DNA of 54,743 bases from Pseudomonadota bacterium (GTDB lineage: Bacteria; Pseudomonadota; Alphaproteobacteria; Rhizobiales; Xanthobacteraceae): positions 1 to 54,743 of the forward strand of contig JAEWFG010000402.1 in the NCBI GenBank assembly GCA_023388935.1, read 5' to 3'. This document shows positions 32,997 to 41,640 of this stretch, one piece after another. The position numbers and the translations under genes are program-made. Within the stretch, counting starts at the first letter, position 1. Each line of letters opens with the position of its first letter. The notes beneath the pieces are model-generated. The model searched no databases. It saw only the letters and a program-made list of their open reading frames with translations, and was not told the origin of the DNA.

Positions 32997-33461
32997 GGGG
33001 CGATGCTCGCAAACGTCGACCCATTCCGCGGCGACGAGCTCGGCCATCCGGTCGGGCGTGATGCGCACGGCGCTGTGAGTCGAGCCTGCGGCCGGCACCA
33101 CCACGTCGAATGCCTTCAGCGAGACGTCGCAATAGATAGGCAGCGGCGATTTCAGTCCGAACGGGCAGACGCCGCCGACCTCGTGGCCTGTGATCTCGGC
33201 AACCTCTTCCAGCCCCAGCATCTTCGGCTTGCCGCCGAACTGTGCCTTCACCTTCTTGTTGTCCATTCGCGACGTGCCGGCGGCGACGATCAGGATCACG
33301 CGCTCGCCGATGCGCAACGACAGCGTCTTGGCGATCCGTCCGGGCTCGACGCCATAGGCTTCAGCGGCCAGCGGCACGGTGGCCGAGCTGATCGGTGACT
33401 CAATGACAGTGATGTCGGGGGCTTTCTCGGTGAAGAAGGCGCGAACGGATTCCAGGCTCAT
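32994..33461 (-). CDS. YbaK/EbsC (prolyl-tRNA editing domain-like) protein
   Basis: A 155-aa single-domain protein of the YbaK/ProX fold, which deacylates mischarged tRNAs (Cys-tRNAPro or Ala-tRNAPro) in trans. Family blocks: TVPLAAEAYGVEPGRIAKTLSLRIGERVILIVAAGTSRMDNKKVKAQFGGK (about 27-78, with the key Lys in IAKTLSL) and GHEVGGVCPFGLK (about 92-104). C-terminal PSKKVVVPAAG-equivalent is FDVVVPAAGSTHSAVRI. No ribosome site is obvious near 33461. It stands alone, convergent with the 32608 gene and separated from the HAD gene by 52 nt. Confidence 0.88.
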   Translation of the reverse strand: MSLESVRAFFTEKAPDITVIESPISSATVPLAAEAYGVEPGRIAKTLSLRIGERVILIVAAGTSRMDNKKVKAQFGGKPKMLGLEEVAEITGHEVGGVCPFGLKSPLPIYCDVSLKAFDVVVPAAGSTHSAVRITPDRMAELVAAEWVDVCEHRP

Positions 33462-33513
33462 TCAGAACAGCTCATTCCAGACTTACGGGCGGGCGGCGAT
33501 CCCTGGGTCATCC

Positions 33514-34245
33514 CTAGATGATCCCGGGCAGCTCGGAGAGCGCGCGGACACGATGATCTGGCACGAAACCAAGCTCGTCCATCTGGGTTCGGATCGCCTT
33601 GAACATGGTGAGCGGTGCCATGAGTTCGTTCTCGACGCAAGCCAGCGCCATCGCATCGGGCGTCACTCGTTCGATCCAGGCGACGTTCAGCCCGAACGCC
33701 TTCGCGCCCGCCACGTCCCAGGGATTTGAGGAGACGAACAGAACCTCCTTCGGCCCGGTGCCGAGGACCTCGCCGATCAATTCATAGGCCTCCGGGCTCG
33801 GCTTGAAGATCTTCTTCGCATCGACGCTGATGGTGGCATCGAGCAGGCGGTCGAGACCGGAGTTGCGCACGAGCGCATTCAGCATCTGCGGACTGCCATT
33901 GGAGAGGATCGCGAGCTTTCGCGGCTTCAAGGCCGCGAGCGCTGCCGTCGCATCCGGATAGAGATCGAGATGCAGATATTTCTCGATCACGCGCTCGAAT
34001 GCATCGCTCTCGTAGGCAAGCCCGAGCACGCGCAGCGTATAGGTGAGCGAGTCGCGTGTGACAGCGGAGAAATCCTGGTAGCGCCGCATCAGCGAGCGCA
34101 ACCAGGTGTATTCGAGCTGCTTGATCCGCCAGACCTGCGTGATGATCTCGCCGTAGCCCGGAAACGCATCCTCGGTGATCTCGGCAACCGACTGGATGTC
34201 GTAGAGCGTCCCGTAGGCGTCGAAGACGACGGCTTTGATCGTCAC
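33514..34245 (-). CDS. Haloacid dehalogenase, type II (L-2-haloacid dehalogenase family)
   Basis: A 243-aa HAD-superfamily enzyme hydrolysing L-2-haloacids or phosphate esters. Nucleophile Asp is in VVFDAYGTLYDI (D8). Motif II is LAILSNGSPQM, motif III the Lys in DAKKIFKPSPEAYELI, and motif IV SSNPWDVAGAKAFG. The start is GTG at 34245, supported by GAGG 5 nt upstream. It lies 27 nt downstream of the amidohydrolase and is transcribed with it, so the two probably act on one substrate class. Whether the substrate is halogenated is not proven. Confidence 0.88.
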   Translation of the reverse strand: MTIKAVVFDAYGTLYDIQSVAEITEDAFPGYGEIITQVWRIKQLEYTWLRSLMRRYQDFSAVTRDSLTYTLRVLGLAYESDAFERVIEKYLHLDLYPDATAALAALKPRKLAILSNGSPQMLNALVRNSGLDRLLDATISVDAKKIFKPSPEAYELIGEVLGTGPKEVLFVSSNPWDVAGAKAFGLNVAWIERVTPDAMALACVENELMAPLTMFKAIRTQMDELGFVPDHRVRALSELPGII

Positions 34246-34272
34246 GCTGACCTCTTTGTTTAGATCCCTTGG

Positions 34273-35157
34273 CTAGATCCCCAGCAGCTTGCGGGCGTTG
34301 GCCTTGAGCACCTTCGGCCGGATCTCGTCACGGATGTCGATCTTGGCGAAGTCCGACAGCCAGCGGTCCGGCGTAATCACCGGCCAGTCCGAGCCGAACA
34401 GCATCTTATCCTGGAGGATCGAGTTGATGTAGCGCACCAGGATCGGCGGGAAATATTTCGGCGACCAGCCCGACAGGTCGATATAGACGTTCGGCTTGTG
34501 GGTCGCGACCGACAGTGCCTCCTCCTGCCAGGGGAAGGAGGGATGGGCGAGGATGATCTTGAGATCCGGGAAGTCCGCCGCGACGTCGTCCATGTACATC
34601 GGGTTGGAATATTTCAGCCGCATCCCCATGCCGCCGGGCATGCCCGAGCCGACGCCGGTCTGGCCGGTGTGGAACAGCGCGATTGCGCCGCCATTGTTGA
34701 TCTCTTCGTAGAGCGGATAGGCCATGCGGTCGTTGGCGTAGAAGCCCTGCATGGTCGGATGGAATTTGAAGCCGCGGACGCCGTATTCCTCGATCAGCTT
34801 GCGCGCCTCGCGCGCCCCGAGCTTGCCCTTGTGCGGGTCGATCGAGACGAACGGGATGAGGACGTCGAGATGGTCGGAGGCGACCTCCAGCATCTCGTAA
34901 TTGTTGTAGCGGCGGAAGCCGGTCTCGCGCTCGGCGTCGACCGGGAAGATTACGGCGGCGATGTTCTTGGAGCGGTAGTAGGCCGCGGTCTCCGGCACGG
35001 TCGGCGGATGTTTGTTCGGCGACTTGAAGTACTCCGCCATCTGCGCCTGGAAATCGTCATAGCCGTCGTCGGCGTGGCAACCGCAGGGCTCTTCGGCGTG
35101 GGTGTGGATGTCGATGGCGACGACGTCGTCGATATTCGGTAGCTTCAGCTTCGGCAT
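34273..35157 (-). CDS. Amidohydrolase family protein (amidohydrolase 2, ACMSD-like)
   Basis: A 294-aa TIM-barrel metal-dependent hydrolase or decarboxylase. Ligands: H-x-H in DIHTHAEEP (about residues 16-24), His in ALFHTGQTG (about 162-170), His in ILAHPSFPWQEEAL (about 198-211) and catalytic Asp in GSDWPVITPDRW (about 255-266). Relatives include decarboxylases such as ACMSD and 2-pyrone-4,6-dicarboxylate hydrolase. GGAGG 6 nt before the ATG supports the start. It is upstream of the haloacid dehalogenase gene in one operon and preceded by a 37-bp palindrome at 35176-35212. Confidence 0.9.
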   Translation of the reverse strand: MPKLKLPNIDDVVAIDIHTHAEEPCGCHADDGYDDFQAQMAEYFKSPNKHPPTVPETAAYYRSKNIAAVIFPVDAERETGFRRYNNYEMLEVASDHLDVLIPFVSIDPHKGKLGAREARKLIEEYGVRGFKFHPTMQGFYANDRMAYPLYEEINNGGAIALFHTGQTGVGSGMPGGMGMRLKYSNPMYMDDVAADFPDLKIILAHPSFPWQEEALSVATHKPNVYIDLSGWSPKYFPPILVRYINSILQDKMLFGSDWPVITPDRWLSDFAKIDIRDEIRPKVLKANARKLLGI

Positions 35158-35175
35158 TGGTGTCCTCCCGACGGG

Positions 35176-35212
35176 TTGCCAAATTGATTATATGATATAA
35201 CGAGTTTGGCAA
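35176..35212. promoter_or_regulatory. 37-bp nested palindrome upstream of amidohydrolase operon
   Basis: TTGCCAAA (35176-35183) pairs with TTTGGCAA (35205-35212), and the core TTATAT-g-ATATAA (35188-35200) is a perfect palindrome centred at 35194. Only the 4-nt spacers differ. It lies 19 nt upstream of the amidohydrolase ATG. The layout suits a dimeric repressor, such as a GntR-family protein, but no such gene is in the window. Confidence 0.65.
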
Positions 35213-35450
35213 GGCTCGGCTGGCGGCTGGCCGGAGGTGGTCGTTCCGGCGATGGGGCCATTTCAGTCCTATCCCGAGGTTAATACGCTCGGAAGGCCCT
35301 GTTTGCATTGACATCCACTCCCGCCATGCCTTAAGAACCGCCCCGTCCCGGGCGGTCGGTCCGCCGGCGGGAAAAATCTCATTTTGCCACATTCGCGCGT
35401 GCCGAAACGGTAGTGCCGAACACGGCCTTTCGAACGTTCAGGATTCTGCC
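35213..35450. other. Intergenic region upstream of rpmJ
   Basis: About 240 nt between the amidohydrolase operon (reading left) and rpmJ (reading right). It should hold the rpmJ promoter. No further gene or strong structure is visible. Confidence 0.4.
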
Positions 35451-35576
35451 ATGAAGGTCCGTAACTCGCTGAAATCGCTGCGCGCTCGTCATCGCGCCAA
35501 CCGCCTGGTCCGCCGCAAGGGCCGGGTCTATGTAATCAACAAGGTGCAGCGGCGCTTCAAGGCTCGCCAGGGCTGA
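35451..35576 (+). CDS. rpmJ: 50S ribosomal protein L36 (cysteine-free type)
   Basis: A 41-aa basic ribosomal protein (MKVRNSLKSLRARHRANR, then RRKGRVYVINKVQRRFKARQG). The four zinc-binding Cys/His positions of classical L36 are absent, so this is the C-minus form usual in alphaproteobacteria. It is a single-copy-like, stand-alone gene followed by the TPR-protein gene 109 nt downstream. Confidence 0.97.
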   Translation: MKVRNSLKSLRARHRANRLVRRKGRVYVINKVQRRFKARQG

Positions 35577-35685
35577 TTTTCGCCCTGCCGGACGCCTCAC
35601 GCGCGCCCCGCAAGACCACGGCCTCACACGAGTTTGACGCCGCCCCTGCTTTGCAAGGGCGGCTTTGCGCGTTTAGACTTTGACC

Positions 35686-36324
35686 ATGGCAGTGAGATTC
35701 CCTTTCGCGCGTACCCTGTGCTTGGCCCTTGTCCTGGGAACCGCTGGCCTTGCTCCGGCCCTGGCGCAGGATGATCCGCCGCCCCCACCCGGTAAGCAGA
35801 ACAAGCTTCCCGAGGCGCCGGCCAAGCTGCCCAAGGTCGATCGCAGCAAGAATCTCGATTTCCTGTTCGGCGCACTGAAGGCGGCGCCCGACGAGGCCAG
35901 CGCCAGGCATGTCGAGGCGCGGATCTGGGCGATCTGGATCCAGACCCCGAGCGACACCGCGGCGCTGTTGATGGCGCGGTCCAAGACCGCGGTCGACGCA
36001 CAGAAGATCGACGTCGCGATCAAGCTTCTCGATGCGGTCATCAAGCTCAGGCCCGACTATATCGAGGCCTGGAACCGGCGCGCCACGCTCTATTACATGC
36101 AGAACGATTATGGCCGCGCGCTCGCCGACATCCAGCAGGTGCTGATCCGGGAGCCCCGTCATTTCGGCGCGCTCGCAGGCCTCGGCATGATCATGCAGGA
36201 AGTCGGCGACGAGAAGCGCGCGCTCGAGGCGTACCGCAAAGCGCTCGCCGTCAATCCCTACCTCGACAAGATCCCCGAGCAGGTCAAGGCGCTGACCGAG
36301 AAGGTCGAAGGCCGCGATATTTAG
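35686..36324 (+). CDS. TPR-repeat secreted protein
   Basis: A 212-aa exported protein. Signal peptide about 1-28 (FARTLCLALVLGTAGLAPALA), then a Pro-rich linker (DDPPPPPGKQNK) and helical repeats. The C-terminal half has two TPR motifs around WNRRATLYYMQNDYGRALADIQQVLIREPRH and GALAGLGMIMQEVGDEKRALEAYRKALAVNPY. A periplasmic scaffold is likely. The ATG at 35686 is used; TTG 35680 is an in-frame alternative. It follows rpmJ and ends at the hairpin repeat 36324-36393. Confidence 0.85.
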   Translation: MAVRFPFARTLCLALVLGTAGLAPALAQDDPPPPPGKQNKLPEAPAKLPKVDRSKNLDFLFGALKAAPDEASARHVEARIWAIWIQTPSDTAALLMARSKTAVDAQKIDVAIKLLDAVIKLRPDYIEAWNRRATLYYMQNDYGRALADIQQVLIREPRHFGALAGLGMIMQEVGDEKRALEAYRKALAVNPYLDKIPEQVKALTEKVEGRDI

Positions 36325-36393
36325 AGCACGATCCGGACCCGAAGGGCCGCGTTAGCGCAAAGCGTGCAGCGGTTTTCCAGTAAGATCGTGCTC
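36324..36393. repeat. Hairpin repeat (GAGCACGATC/GATCGTGCTC type)
   Basis: GAGCACGATC (36324-36333) and GATCGTGCTC (36384-36393) form perfect arms around a partly shared centre containing GCAGCGGTTTTCC. It overlaps the end of the TPR gene. The same GCAGCGGTTTTCC core occurs in the compound repeats at 41641 and 53218, so the three are one family. Confidence 0.8.
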
Positions 36394-36527
36394 AAGCAAA
36401 TTGGGGACAAGTCGATCGTTTAGCGAGCGAGCGTGGCGGAGGCGGATTAACCGCGATGATACGCGCTGCGTCACAAGGGGTATTGGTGGCATGGCCGTAG
36501 GCCTACTTTCATGGCAGGAGCACAGCC

Positions 36528-36788
36528 ATGAAGCGTTTGATCCTTGCGGGTAGCTTACTGTTGGCGTCGGGAGCGGTGAGCCTTGCCGACGGACTGTTCT
36601 GGGTGGTCGGCAACCGCGCCACCGGGAAATGCAACATCGTGACCAGCAATCCCGTGATCAACGGCGACGTCTGGTTCGGCGACGGCCCCTACAAATCCAA
36701 GGCCGATGCCAAGCTTGCCCGTTCGACGATCCGCGTCTGCCCGGCGACCACGCCCGACGACGAAAAGGACGAGGACAGCTCGAACTAG
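36528..36788 (+). CDS. Small secreted protein, 86 aa
   Basis: A short exported protein with signal peptide about 1-21 (LILAGSLLLASGAVSLADG) and a mature domain containing two cysteines (GKCNIV and RVCPATT) likely bonded, Lys/Asp-rich, with an acidic tail (DDEKDEDSSN). Similar short proteins are common in Bradyrhizobiaceae but have no known role. AGGAG lies 9 nt before ATG 36528. It stands alone after the repeat. Confidence 0.72.
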   Translation: MKRLILAGSLLLASGAVSLADGLFWVVGNRATGKCNIVTSNPVINGDVWFGDGPYKSKADAKLARSTIRVCPATTPDDEKDEDSSN

Positions 36789-36803
36789 CTGTCCGCCTGA
36801 ATG

Positions 36804-36986
36804 TTAGTGCAGGATGCCGCCGCCGCGGTCGGTGAGGCTGTGATCAGCCGCTGCGGCGTAAGCCTTTGCGAGCTCCGCCTCGAGATGCTCGTTGATCAGG
36901 AGCAGCGCGCGTACGGCACCGCGCAAGTCGCCGTTGCAGCTCGCTACGATCTCGTCGATCGCGGCGTCGTTAGATCTGAAGTTCAT
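36804..36986 (-). CDS. Small conserved protein, 60 aa, unknown function
   Basis: A 60-aa helical acidic protein (MNFRSNDAAIDEIVASCNGD, then a segment RGAVRALLLINEHLEAELAKAY). A GGAG box 9 nt before ATG 36986 supports the start; the open frame to 37016 runs into the upstream region. The sequence resembles short helical proteins found in many rhizobia. No signal peptide or membrane segment is visible. Function unknown. Confidence 0.68.
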   Translation of the reverse strand: MNFRSNDAAIDEIVASCNGDLRGAVRALLLINEHLEAELAKAYAAAADHSLTDRGGGILH

Positions 36987-37315
36987 CAAAAAATTCTCCG
37001 GTTCAAGCCAGGACAAATCTTACCGGCCTTTCCCGCATCCCCTGAGGTTGCGAGGAGGATCGGCGCCCACCCGCGTCTAAATGGCGGAACCGACCATGGC
37101 GATTATATGGAGACCGCGATGACGACTGCATGAAGCCGTTCCGAGGCCTGGGGGCCATCAAAAAAATCGTTGATTTTATTGAGTTTTCCCGTTTTGCAAT
37201 TCTGCACATATCCACAGCCCCTCGTTTTTGATGGGAGCGCTGAAGCGCCCGGGGCGAAACTGCTGCCTGCAAGACCCGTAACTGCGATGTGCCCTGGATT
37301 TCCCGGACTCCCTCC
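36987..37315. other. 329-nt divergent intergenic region
   Basis: No supported gene. Besides the promoter of the 36804-36986 gene it holds an AT-rich stretch at about 37160-37200, with a small stem AAAATC (37163-37168) and GATTTT (37172-37177). No other feature is evident. Confidence 0.4.
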
Positions 37316-38272
37316 ATGATCGTGATATTAGTCGTGACGGCGCTGTTGCTGCTGGCGCTGGTCACACAGGCCGGCGTCGTCGTCGCGCAGCGCGCTTTTC
37401 CACCTCAGGGCGGGATGATCGAGATCGATGGCGCGACGCTTCACGTCGTCGACATCGGTCCACGCGATTCGGGCCTGCCGATCGTGATGCTCCATGGCGC
37501 GAGCTCCAATCTCGAGGCGATGCGACGCCCGCTCGGCTACCTCCTCGCAACGGACCACCGCGTCATCCTGTTCGACCGTCCCGGCCATGGCTGGAGCACG
37601 CGTGCGCGGCGACAGGATTCGACGCCGCAGATCCAGGCGCGGATGATCGATGAGGCGCTCGGCAAGCTCGGGATCGAACGCGCGATCTTCGTGGCGCATT
37701 CCTGGAGCGGCGCGCTCGGTGGGCGGCTCGCGCTCGACTACCCGCGCCGAGTCGCCGGCCTCGTGATGCTGGCGCCCGTCACGCATCCCTGGCGCGGTGG
37801 GGTCGGCCGCTACAACGAGATCATCGCAACGCCATTGATCGGCCCGCTGCTGGCCTACACCGTCACGCTGCCGCTCGGCTATTTCCTGACTGAGCCCGGC
37901 GCGCGCAACGTGTTCCTGCCTCAGACGATGCCGGACGGATTCGTCAAGGACTCCGCGACGCCGCTGCTGCTGCGTCCGCGCGAGTTCATCGCCAATGCCT
38001 ATGATCTGGTGACGTTGAAGCAGTCGGTGGCCGCGCAAGTCGCGCGCTACGGCGAGATCAAGGCGCCGGTCACGATCATCGCCGGCGAGCCCGACAAGAC
38101 CGTGTCGACCAACATCCACGCGCGTCCGTTCGCCGCGATGGTGCCGAATGCAAAGCTGATCGTGCTGCCCGATCTCGGCCACATGGTGCAGAACGCGGTG
38201 CCTGATCTCGTGAAGACCGAAATCGAGACGATGATCGGCAAGATCGTCCCGGCGCAGGCGGCCGCGGATTAG
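37316..38272 (+). CDS. Alpha/beta-fold hydrolase
   Basis: A 318-aa hydrolase with an N-terminal hydrophobic helix (VILVVTALLLLALVTQAGVVVA) anchoring it or exporting it. Oxyanion-hole motif is VMLHGASSN, with FDRPGHGWS next, and the nucleophile elbow is VAHSWSGALGGRLALDY (G/A-H-S-W-S). The late His is in LPDLGHMVQ and the acid Asp in GEPDKTVS. ATG 37316 is chosen because the first residue block from it is a clean signal-anchor; GTG 37289 is an alternative and neither has a good ribosome site. Substrate unknown. It is convergent with the cytochrome gene. Confidence 0.85.
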   Translation: MIVILVVTALLLLALVTQAGVVVAQRAFPPQGGMIEIDGATLHVVDIGPRDSGLPIVMLHGASSNLEAMRRPLGYLLATDHRVILFDRPGHGWSTRARRQDSTPQIQARMIDEALGKLGIERAIFVAHSWSGALGGRLALDYPRRVAGLVMLAPVTHPWRGGVGRYNEIIATPLIGPLLAYTVTLPLGYFLTEPGARNVFLPQTMPDGFVKDSATPLLLRPREFIANAYDLVTLKQSVAAQVARYGEIKAPVTIIAGEPDKTVSTNIHARPFAAMVPNAKLIVLPDLGHMVQNAVPDLVKTEIETMIGKIVPAQAAAD

Positions 38273-38290
38273 CGGCCGCCCCTAGCGCGC

Positions 38291-38686
38291 CTACTGCTTG
38301 ATCTTGCCGTCCTTGTCGAATTGCGAGACGAAAGCCCAGAGATTGTTGATCTCGGTCTCGTTCTTGATGCCGGCGAACGCCATCTTGGTGCCGGGGATCT
38401 TGGCCTTCGGGTCCTTGATGTATTCCTTGAACACCGCCTCGTTCCAGGTGATGCCGGAATTCTTGTTCGCGTCGGAGTAGTTGTAGTCCGGCGCGGTCCC
38501 CGATTTGCGGCCGTCGAGGCCGTTGAGCTCGGGACCGACCTTGTTCTTGGCGCCTTCGCCGATCGCGTGACAGGCGAGGCATTTGTTGAATGACGTTTTG
38601 CCGGCCGCGACATCCTGCGCCATCGCGGCGGGAGCGGCGGCAGTCAAGGTGAGGATCATCAATGCGCCAAAAGTCAATTTTGTCAT
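38291..38686 (-). CDS. Class I cytochrome c (c2/c550 type)
   Basis: A 131-aa periplasmic c-type cytochrome. Signal peptide about 1-23 ends AAMA. Heme attachment is C36-L-A-C39-H40; the axial Met is probably M102 in GTKMAFAG. The loop GPELNGLDGRKSGT is typical of cytochrome c2/c550. It is likely an electron carrier between the bc1 complex and oxidases or between periplasmic enzymes. The start ATG 38686 has AAGAG upstream; the longer frame to 38818 is not protein-like. The neighbouring hydrolase gene is convergent. Confidence 0.93.
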   Translation of the reverse strand: MTKLTFGALMILTLTAAAPAAMAQDVAAGKTSFNKCLACHAIGEGAKNKVGPELNGLDGRKSGTAPDYNYSDANKNSGITWNEAVFKEYIKDPKAKIPGTKMAFAGIKNETEINNLWAFVSQFDKDGKIKQ

Positions 38687-38953
38687 CGGGTGCTCTTCGT
38701 CTCTTCCCTGGTGGGTCTGGGCCTGGTCAGTCTCTTGCCTGGTCGGCAATCGTCGTACCTGCCGGTTTTGGCAGGACCGTCCGGCTTGGACAAGCCACGA
38801 AACCATGACAGGTTTCACGATTTCCTACTTGTCCCAGAGCGAACTCGCCTGCGATCATCGATCGGACTTTCGGATGGCCTACCCAAACCATCGCGGACGT
38901 GGTTGATTTAGTGTGACAATTCGATCGTCTGCCGCGAGCCGGAAGGATATGCC

Positions 38954-40447
38954 ATGGCCATCATGATGCCTGCGAGCGACCAGGCGGTGCTCGCGCGCCG
39001 CGCGGAGATCGTTGCTGCATTGCGCGCAATCGTGCCCGGCGAGGGCGTGATCGACAGCGCCGCCGAGATGCGGGCCTATGAATCCGACGGGCTGACGGCC
39101 TATCGGCAGCCGCCGATGGTCGTGGTGCTGCCCGATACGACCGAGCAGGTCTCGCTCGTCCTGAAATATTGTGCAGGGCAGGGCATCAAGGTGGTGCCGC
39201 GCGGCTCCGGCACCTCGTTGTCCGGCGGTGCGCTGCCGCTGGAGGACGGCGTGCTGCTGGGGCTCGGCAAGTTCAAGCGCATCCGCGAGATCGATTTCGA
39301 CAATCGCGTCGTCGTCACCGAGCCCGGCGTCACCAATCTGGCGATCAGCCAGGCGGTCGCCCATGCCGGCTTCTATTACGCGCCCGATCCGTCCTCGCAG
39401 ATCGCCTGCTCGATCGGCGGCAATGTCGCGGAGAATTCCGGCGGTGTGCATTGCCTGAAATACGGCATGACCACCAACAACGTGCTCGGTTGCGAGATTG
39501 TCCTGATGAGCGGCGAGATCCTGCGCATCGGCGGCAAGTCGGCGGAGAACCCGGGCTACGACTTGATGGGCGTCATCACCGGCTCCGAGGGCCTGCTCGG
39601 CGTCATCACCGAGATTACGGTCCGCATCCTGCAGAAGCCGGAGACGGCGCGCGCGCTGATGGTCGGCTTCTCGCAAGTCGAGGCGGCGGGCGAATGCGTG
39701 GCGCGGATCATCGGCGCCGGCATCATTCCCGGCGGCATGGAGATGATGGACAAGCCCGCGATCCACGCCGCGGAAGCCTTCGTCCATGCCGGCTATCCGC
39801 TCGATGTGGAGGCGTTGCTCATCATCGAGCTCGACGGCCCTTCGATCGAAGTCGACGAGCTGATCACGCGCGTCGAGGCCATCGCGAACGGTTGCGGCTC
39901 GACCACCTGCCAGATCTCGACCTCGGAGGCCGAGCGCAATCTGTTCTGGGCGGGCCGGAAAGCCGCCTTTCCGGCCGTCGGCCGCATCTCCCCCGACTAT
40001 CTCTGCATGGACGGCACCATCCCGCGCGGTGCGCTGCCGAAGGCGCTCGCGCGCATCCGCGAGCTCTCGGAAAAGTACCAGCTCGGCTGCGCCAACGTGT
40101 TCCATGCCGGCGACGGCAATCTGCATCCGTTGATCCTTTACGATGCCAACAAGCCCGGCGAGATCGAGCGCGCGGAAGCCTTCGGCGCCGACATCCTGCG
40201 CGCCTGTGTCGAGTTCGGCGGCGTGCTCACCGGCGAGCACGGCGTCGGCATCGAGAAGCGCGACCTGATGCCCGACATGTTCAGCGAGATCGACCTGAAC
40301 CAGCAGCAGCGGCTGAAATGCGCCTTCGACGCGCAGGGCCTGCTCAATCCCGGAAAGGTGTTTCCGACCCTGCATCGCTGCGCCGAGCTCGGCCGCATGC
40401 ATGTGCATGCGGGCAAGCTGGCGTTCCCGGACATCCCGCGGTTCTGA
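38954..40447 (+). CDS. glcD: Glycolate oxidase subunit GlcD (FAD-linked)
   Basis: A 497-aa FAD-dependent oxidase subunit oxidising glycolate (or D-lactate) at the membrane. The FAD-binding PCMH region includes PPMVVVLPDTTEQVSLVLKYCAGQGIKVVPRGSGTSLSGGALPLEDGVLLGL (about 56-105). The C-terminal FAD-oxidase domain has ANVFHAGDGNLHPLILYD (about 383-400) and the conserved ending LTGEHGVGIEKRDLMPDMF (about 423-441). AAGGA 6 nt before ATG supports the start. It belongs with glcE and glcF downstream, but is separated from them by two unrelated genes. Confidence 0.95.
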   Translation: MAIMMPASDQAVLARRAEIVAALRAIVPGEGVIDSAAEMRAYESDGLTAYRQPPMVVVLPDTTEQVSLVLKYCAGQGIKVVPRGSGTSLSGGALPLEDGVLLGLGKFKRIREIDFDNRVVVTEPGVTNLAISQAVAHAGFYYAPDPSSQIACSIGGNVAENSGGVHCLKYGMTTNNVLGCEIVLMSGEILRIGGKSAENPGYDLMGVITGSEGLLGVITEITVRILQKPETARALMVGFSQVEAAGECVARIIGAGIIPGGMEMMDKPAIHAAEAFVHAGYPLDVEALLIIELDGPSIEVDELITRVEAIANGCGSTTCQISTSEAERNLFWAGRKAAFPAVGRISPDYLCMDGTIPRGALPKALARIRELSEKYQLGCANVFHAGDGNLHPLILYDANKPGEIERAEAFGADILRACVEFGGVLTGEHGVGIEKRDLMPDMFSEIDLNQQQRLKCAFDAQGLLNPGKVFPTLHRCAELGRMHVHAGKLAFPDIPRF

Positions 40448-40476
40448 GGATTGGGCATGTCGGTCCAGGTGACGGC

Positions 40477-41640
40477 ATGGCGGACATCCCTGTAGGCACA
40501 GCGACAACGGCACCTGCTGCGGCGCACGCTCCATCGCGGCTCCTGTTCATCGACAACATCCGCTGGTCCATGATCGTGCTCGTGCTGAGCATGCACGCCT
40601 CCGACACCTACAGCCCGTTCGGAAATTGGTACTATGTCGACCGGCAGGCGACAGGCTTCGGGACGGCGCTGTTCTTCGGCATCTACCAGAGCTTCCTCCA
40701 GGCTTTCTTCATGGCGGTGCTGTTCTTCATCGCCGGCTACTTCGCTGCGGCGTCGTTTGACCGGAAGGGGTTTTCCACCTTCGCCCGTGACCGGTCGTTT
40801 CGGCTTGGCGTGCCGACCCTGCTCTACATGTTCGTGATAGGCCCGCTCTCGCAGTATTTCCTGTCGCGCACCTGGGGACGCGGTGGCTTCGGCCATCAAT
40901 GGTTGACCCATCTTGGGGATGGCGAGTGGCTGTCCGAGACCGGGCCGATGTGGTTCTGCGCCGTGCTGCTGCTGTTCTCGCTCGCCTACGGCCTGATCCG
41001 GCTGTCGGGATGGCGGGAGCGGGCGGTTGCGCTGCGCGGACCGATGGTGGTGGTCTTCGTGATAGTCATGGCGGCCGGCACCTTTGCCGTACGCATCGTG
41101 TTGCAGGCCGGGACTTCAGTGCTCAACGTCCATCCCGGCGATCTGCCGCAATATCTGCTGATGTTCGTGGCCGGGGCCTATGGTTATCGCGGCAATTGGA
41201 TGATCGGGCTTGCCGAGCGTTGCTGTCTGCGCTGGGGAGCGCTGGCGCTCTCCATCTCGGCGCCCTTGTTCGCGGCGTTGGTGCTGTTTGGCGGCGGCAT
41301 CGAGGGCGACACCGCGCTTTATGCAGGCGGCTTCAATCTCGTCAGCGCCGGCAAGTGCTTGTGGGAGGCGCTTGTCTGTGTGGGCATGGGCCTTTTGATC
41401 CTGGCCGCCTACCGTCGCCATTTCGACACACAAGGCCCGGTCGCCAAATGGCTCTCAGACAATGCGTTCGGTGTCTACCTGATCCATCCGCCGATCCTGA
41501 TCGGCTTCGCCTTGCTGCTGCACGCGTTGCCGCTTGGTGCGATTGCCAAGGCGCTCCTGCTGACGATGCTGGCTGCGGTCGGCAGCTTTGCGGCATCCGC
41601 CTTGATTTTGCGGAGATCACCGCTGCGCGCGATCATTTAA
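40477..41640 (+). CDS. Acyltransferase family membrane protein (OpgC/acyltransferase-3-like)
   Basis: A 387-aa polytopic inner-membrane protein, about 10 hydrophobic segments. The N-terminal block LLFIDNIRWSMIVLVLSMHASDTYS (about 22-46) with an invariant R-x-x... H pattern is typical of acyltransferase-3 enzymes that acylate glycans or lipids; a further His-Pro near the C-terminus (VYLIHPPILI) is conserved. AGGT lies 6 nt before ATG 40477. It starts 29 nt after glcD and may be translated with it, although its function seems unrelated. A longer frame overlapping glcD is a shadow and was rejected. Confidence 0.85.
   Translation: MADIPVGTATTAPAAAHAPSRLLFIDNIRWSMIVLVLSMHASDTYSPFGNWYYVDRQATGFGTALFFGIYQSFLQAFFMAVLFFIAGYFAAASFDRKGFSTFARDRSFRLGVPTLLYMFVIGPLSQYFLSRTWGRGGFGHQWLTHLGDGEWLSETGPMWFCAVLLLFSLAYGLIRLSGWRERAVALRGPMVVVFVIVMAAGTFAVRIVLQAGTSVLNVHPGDLPQYLLMFVAGAYGYRGNWMIGLAERCCLRWGALALSISAPLFAALVLFGGGIEGDTALYAGGFNLVSAGKCLWEALVCVGMGLLILAAYRRHFDTQGPVAKWLSDNAFGVYLIHPPILIGFALLLHALPLGAIAKALLLTMLAAVGSFAASALILRRSPLRAII

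Noticed and set aside
39169..40476. Long N-terminal extension of the acyltransferase across glcD
   Set aside because: Extension overlaps glcD in another frame and is Arg-rich; the ATG at 40477 has a ribosome site and starts the family homology.
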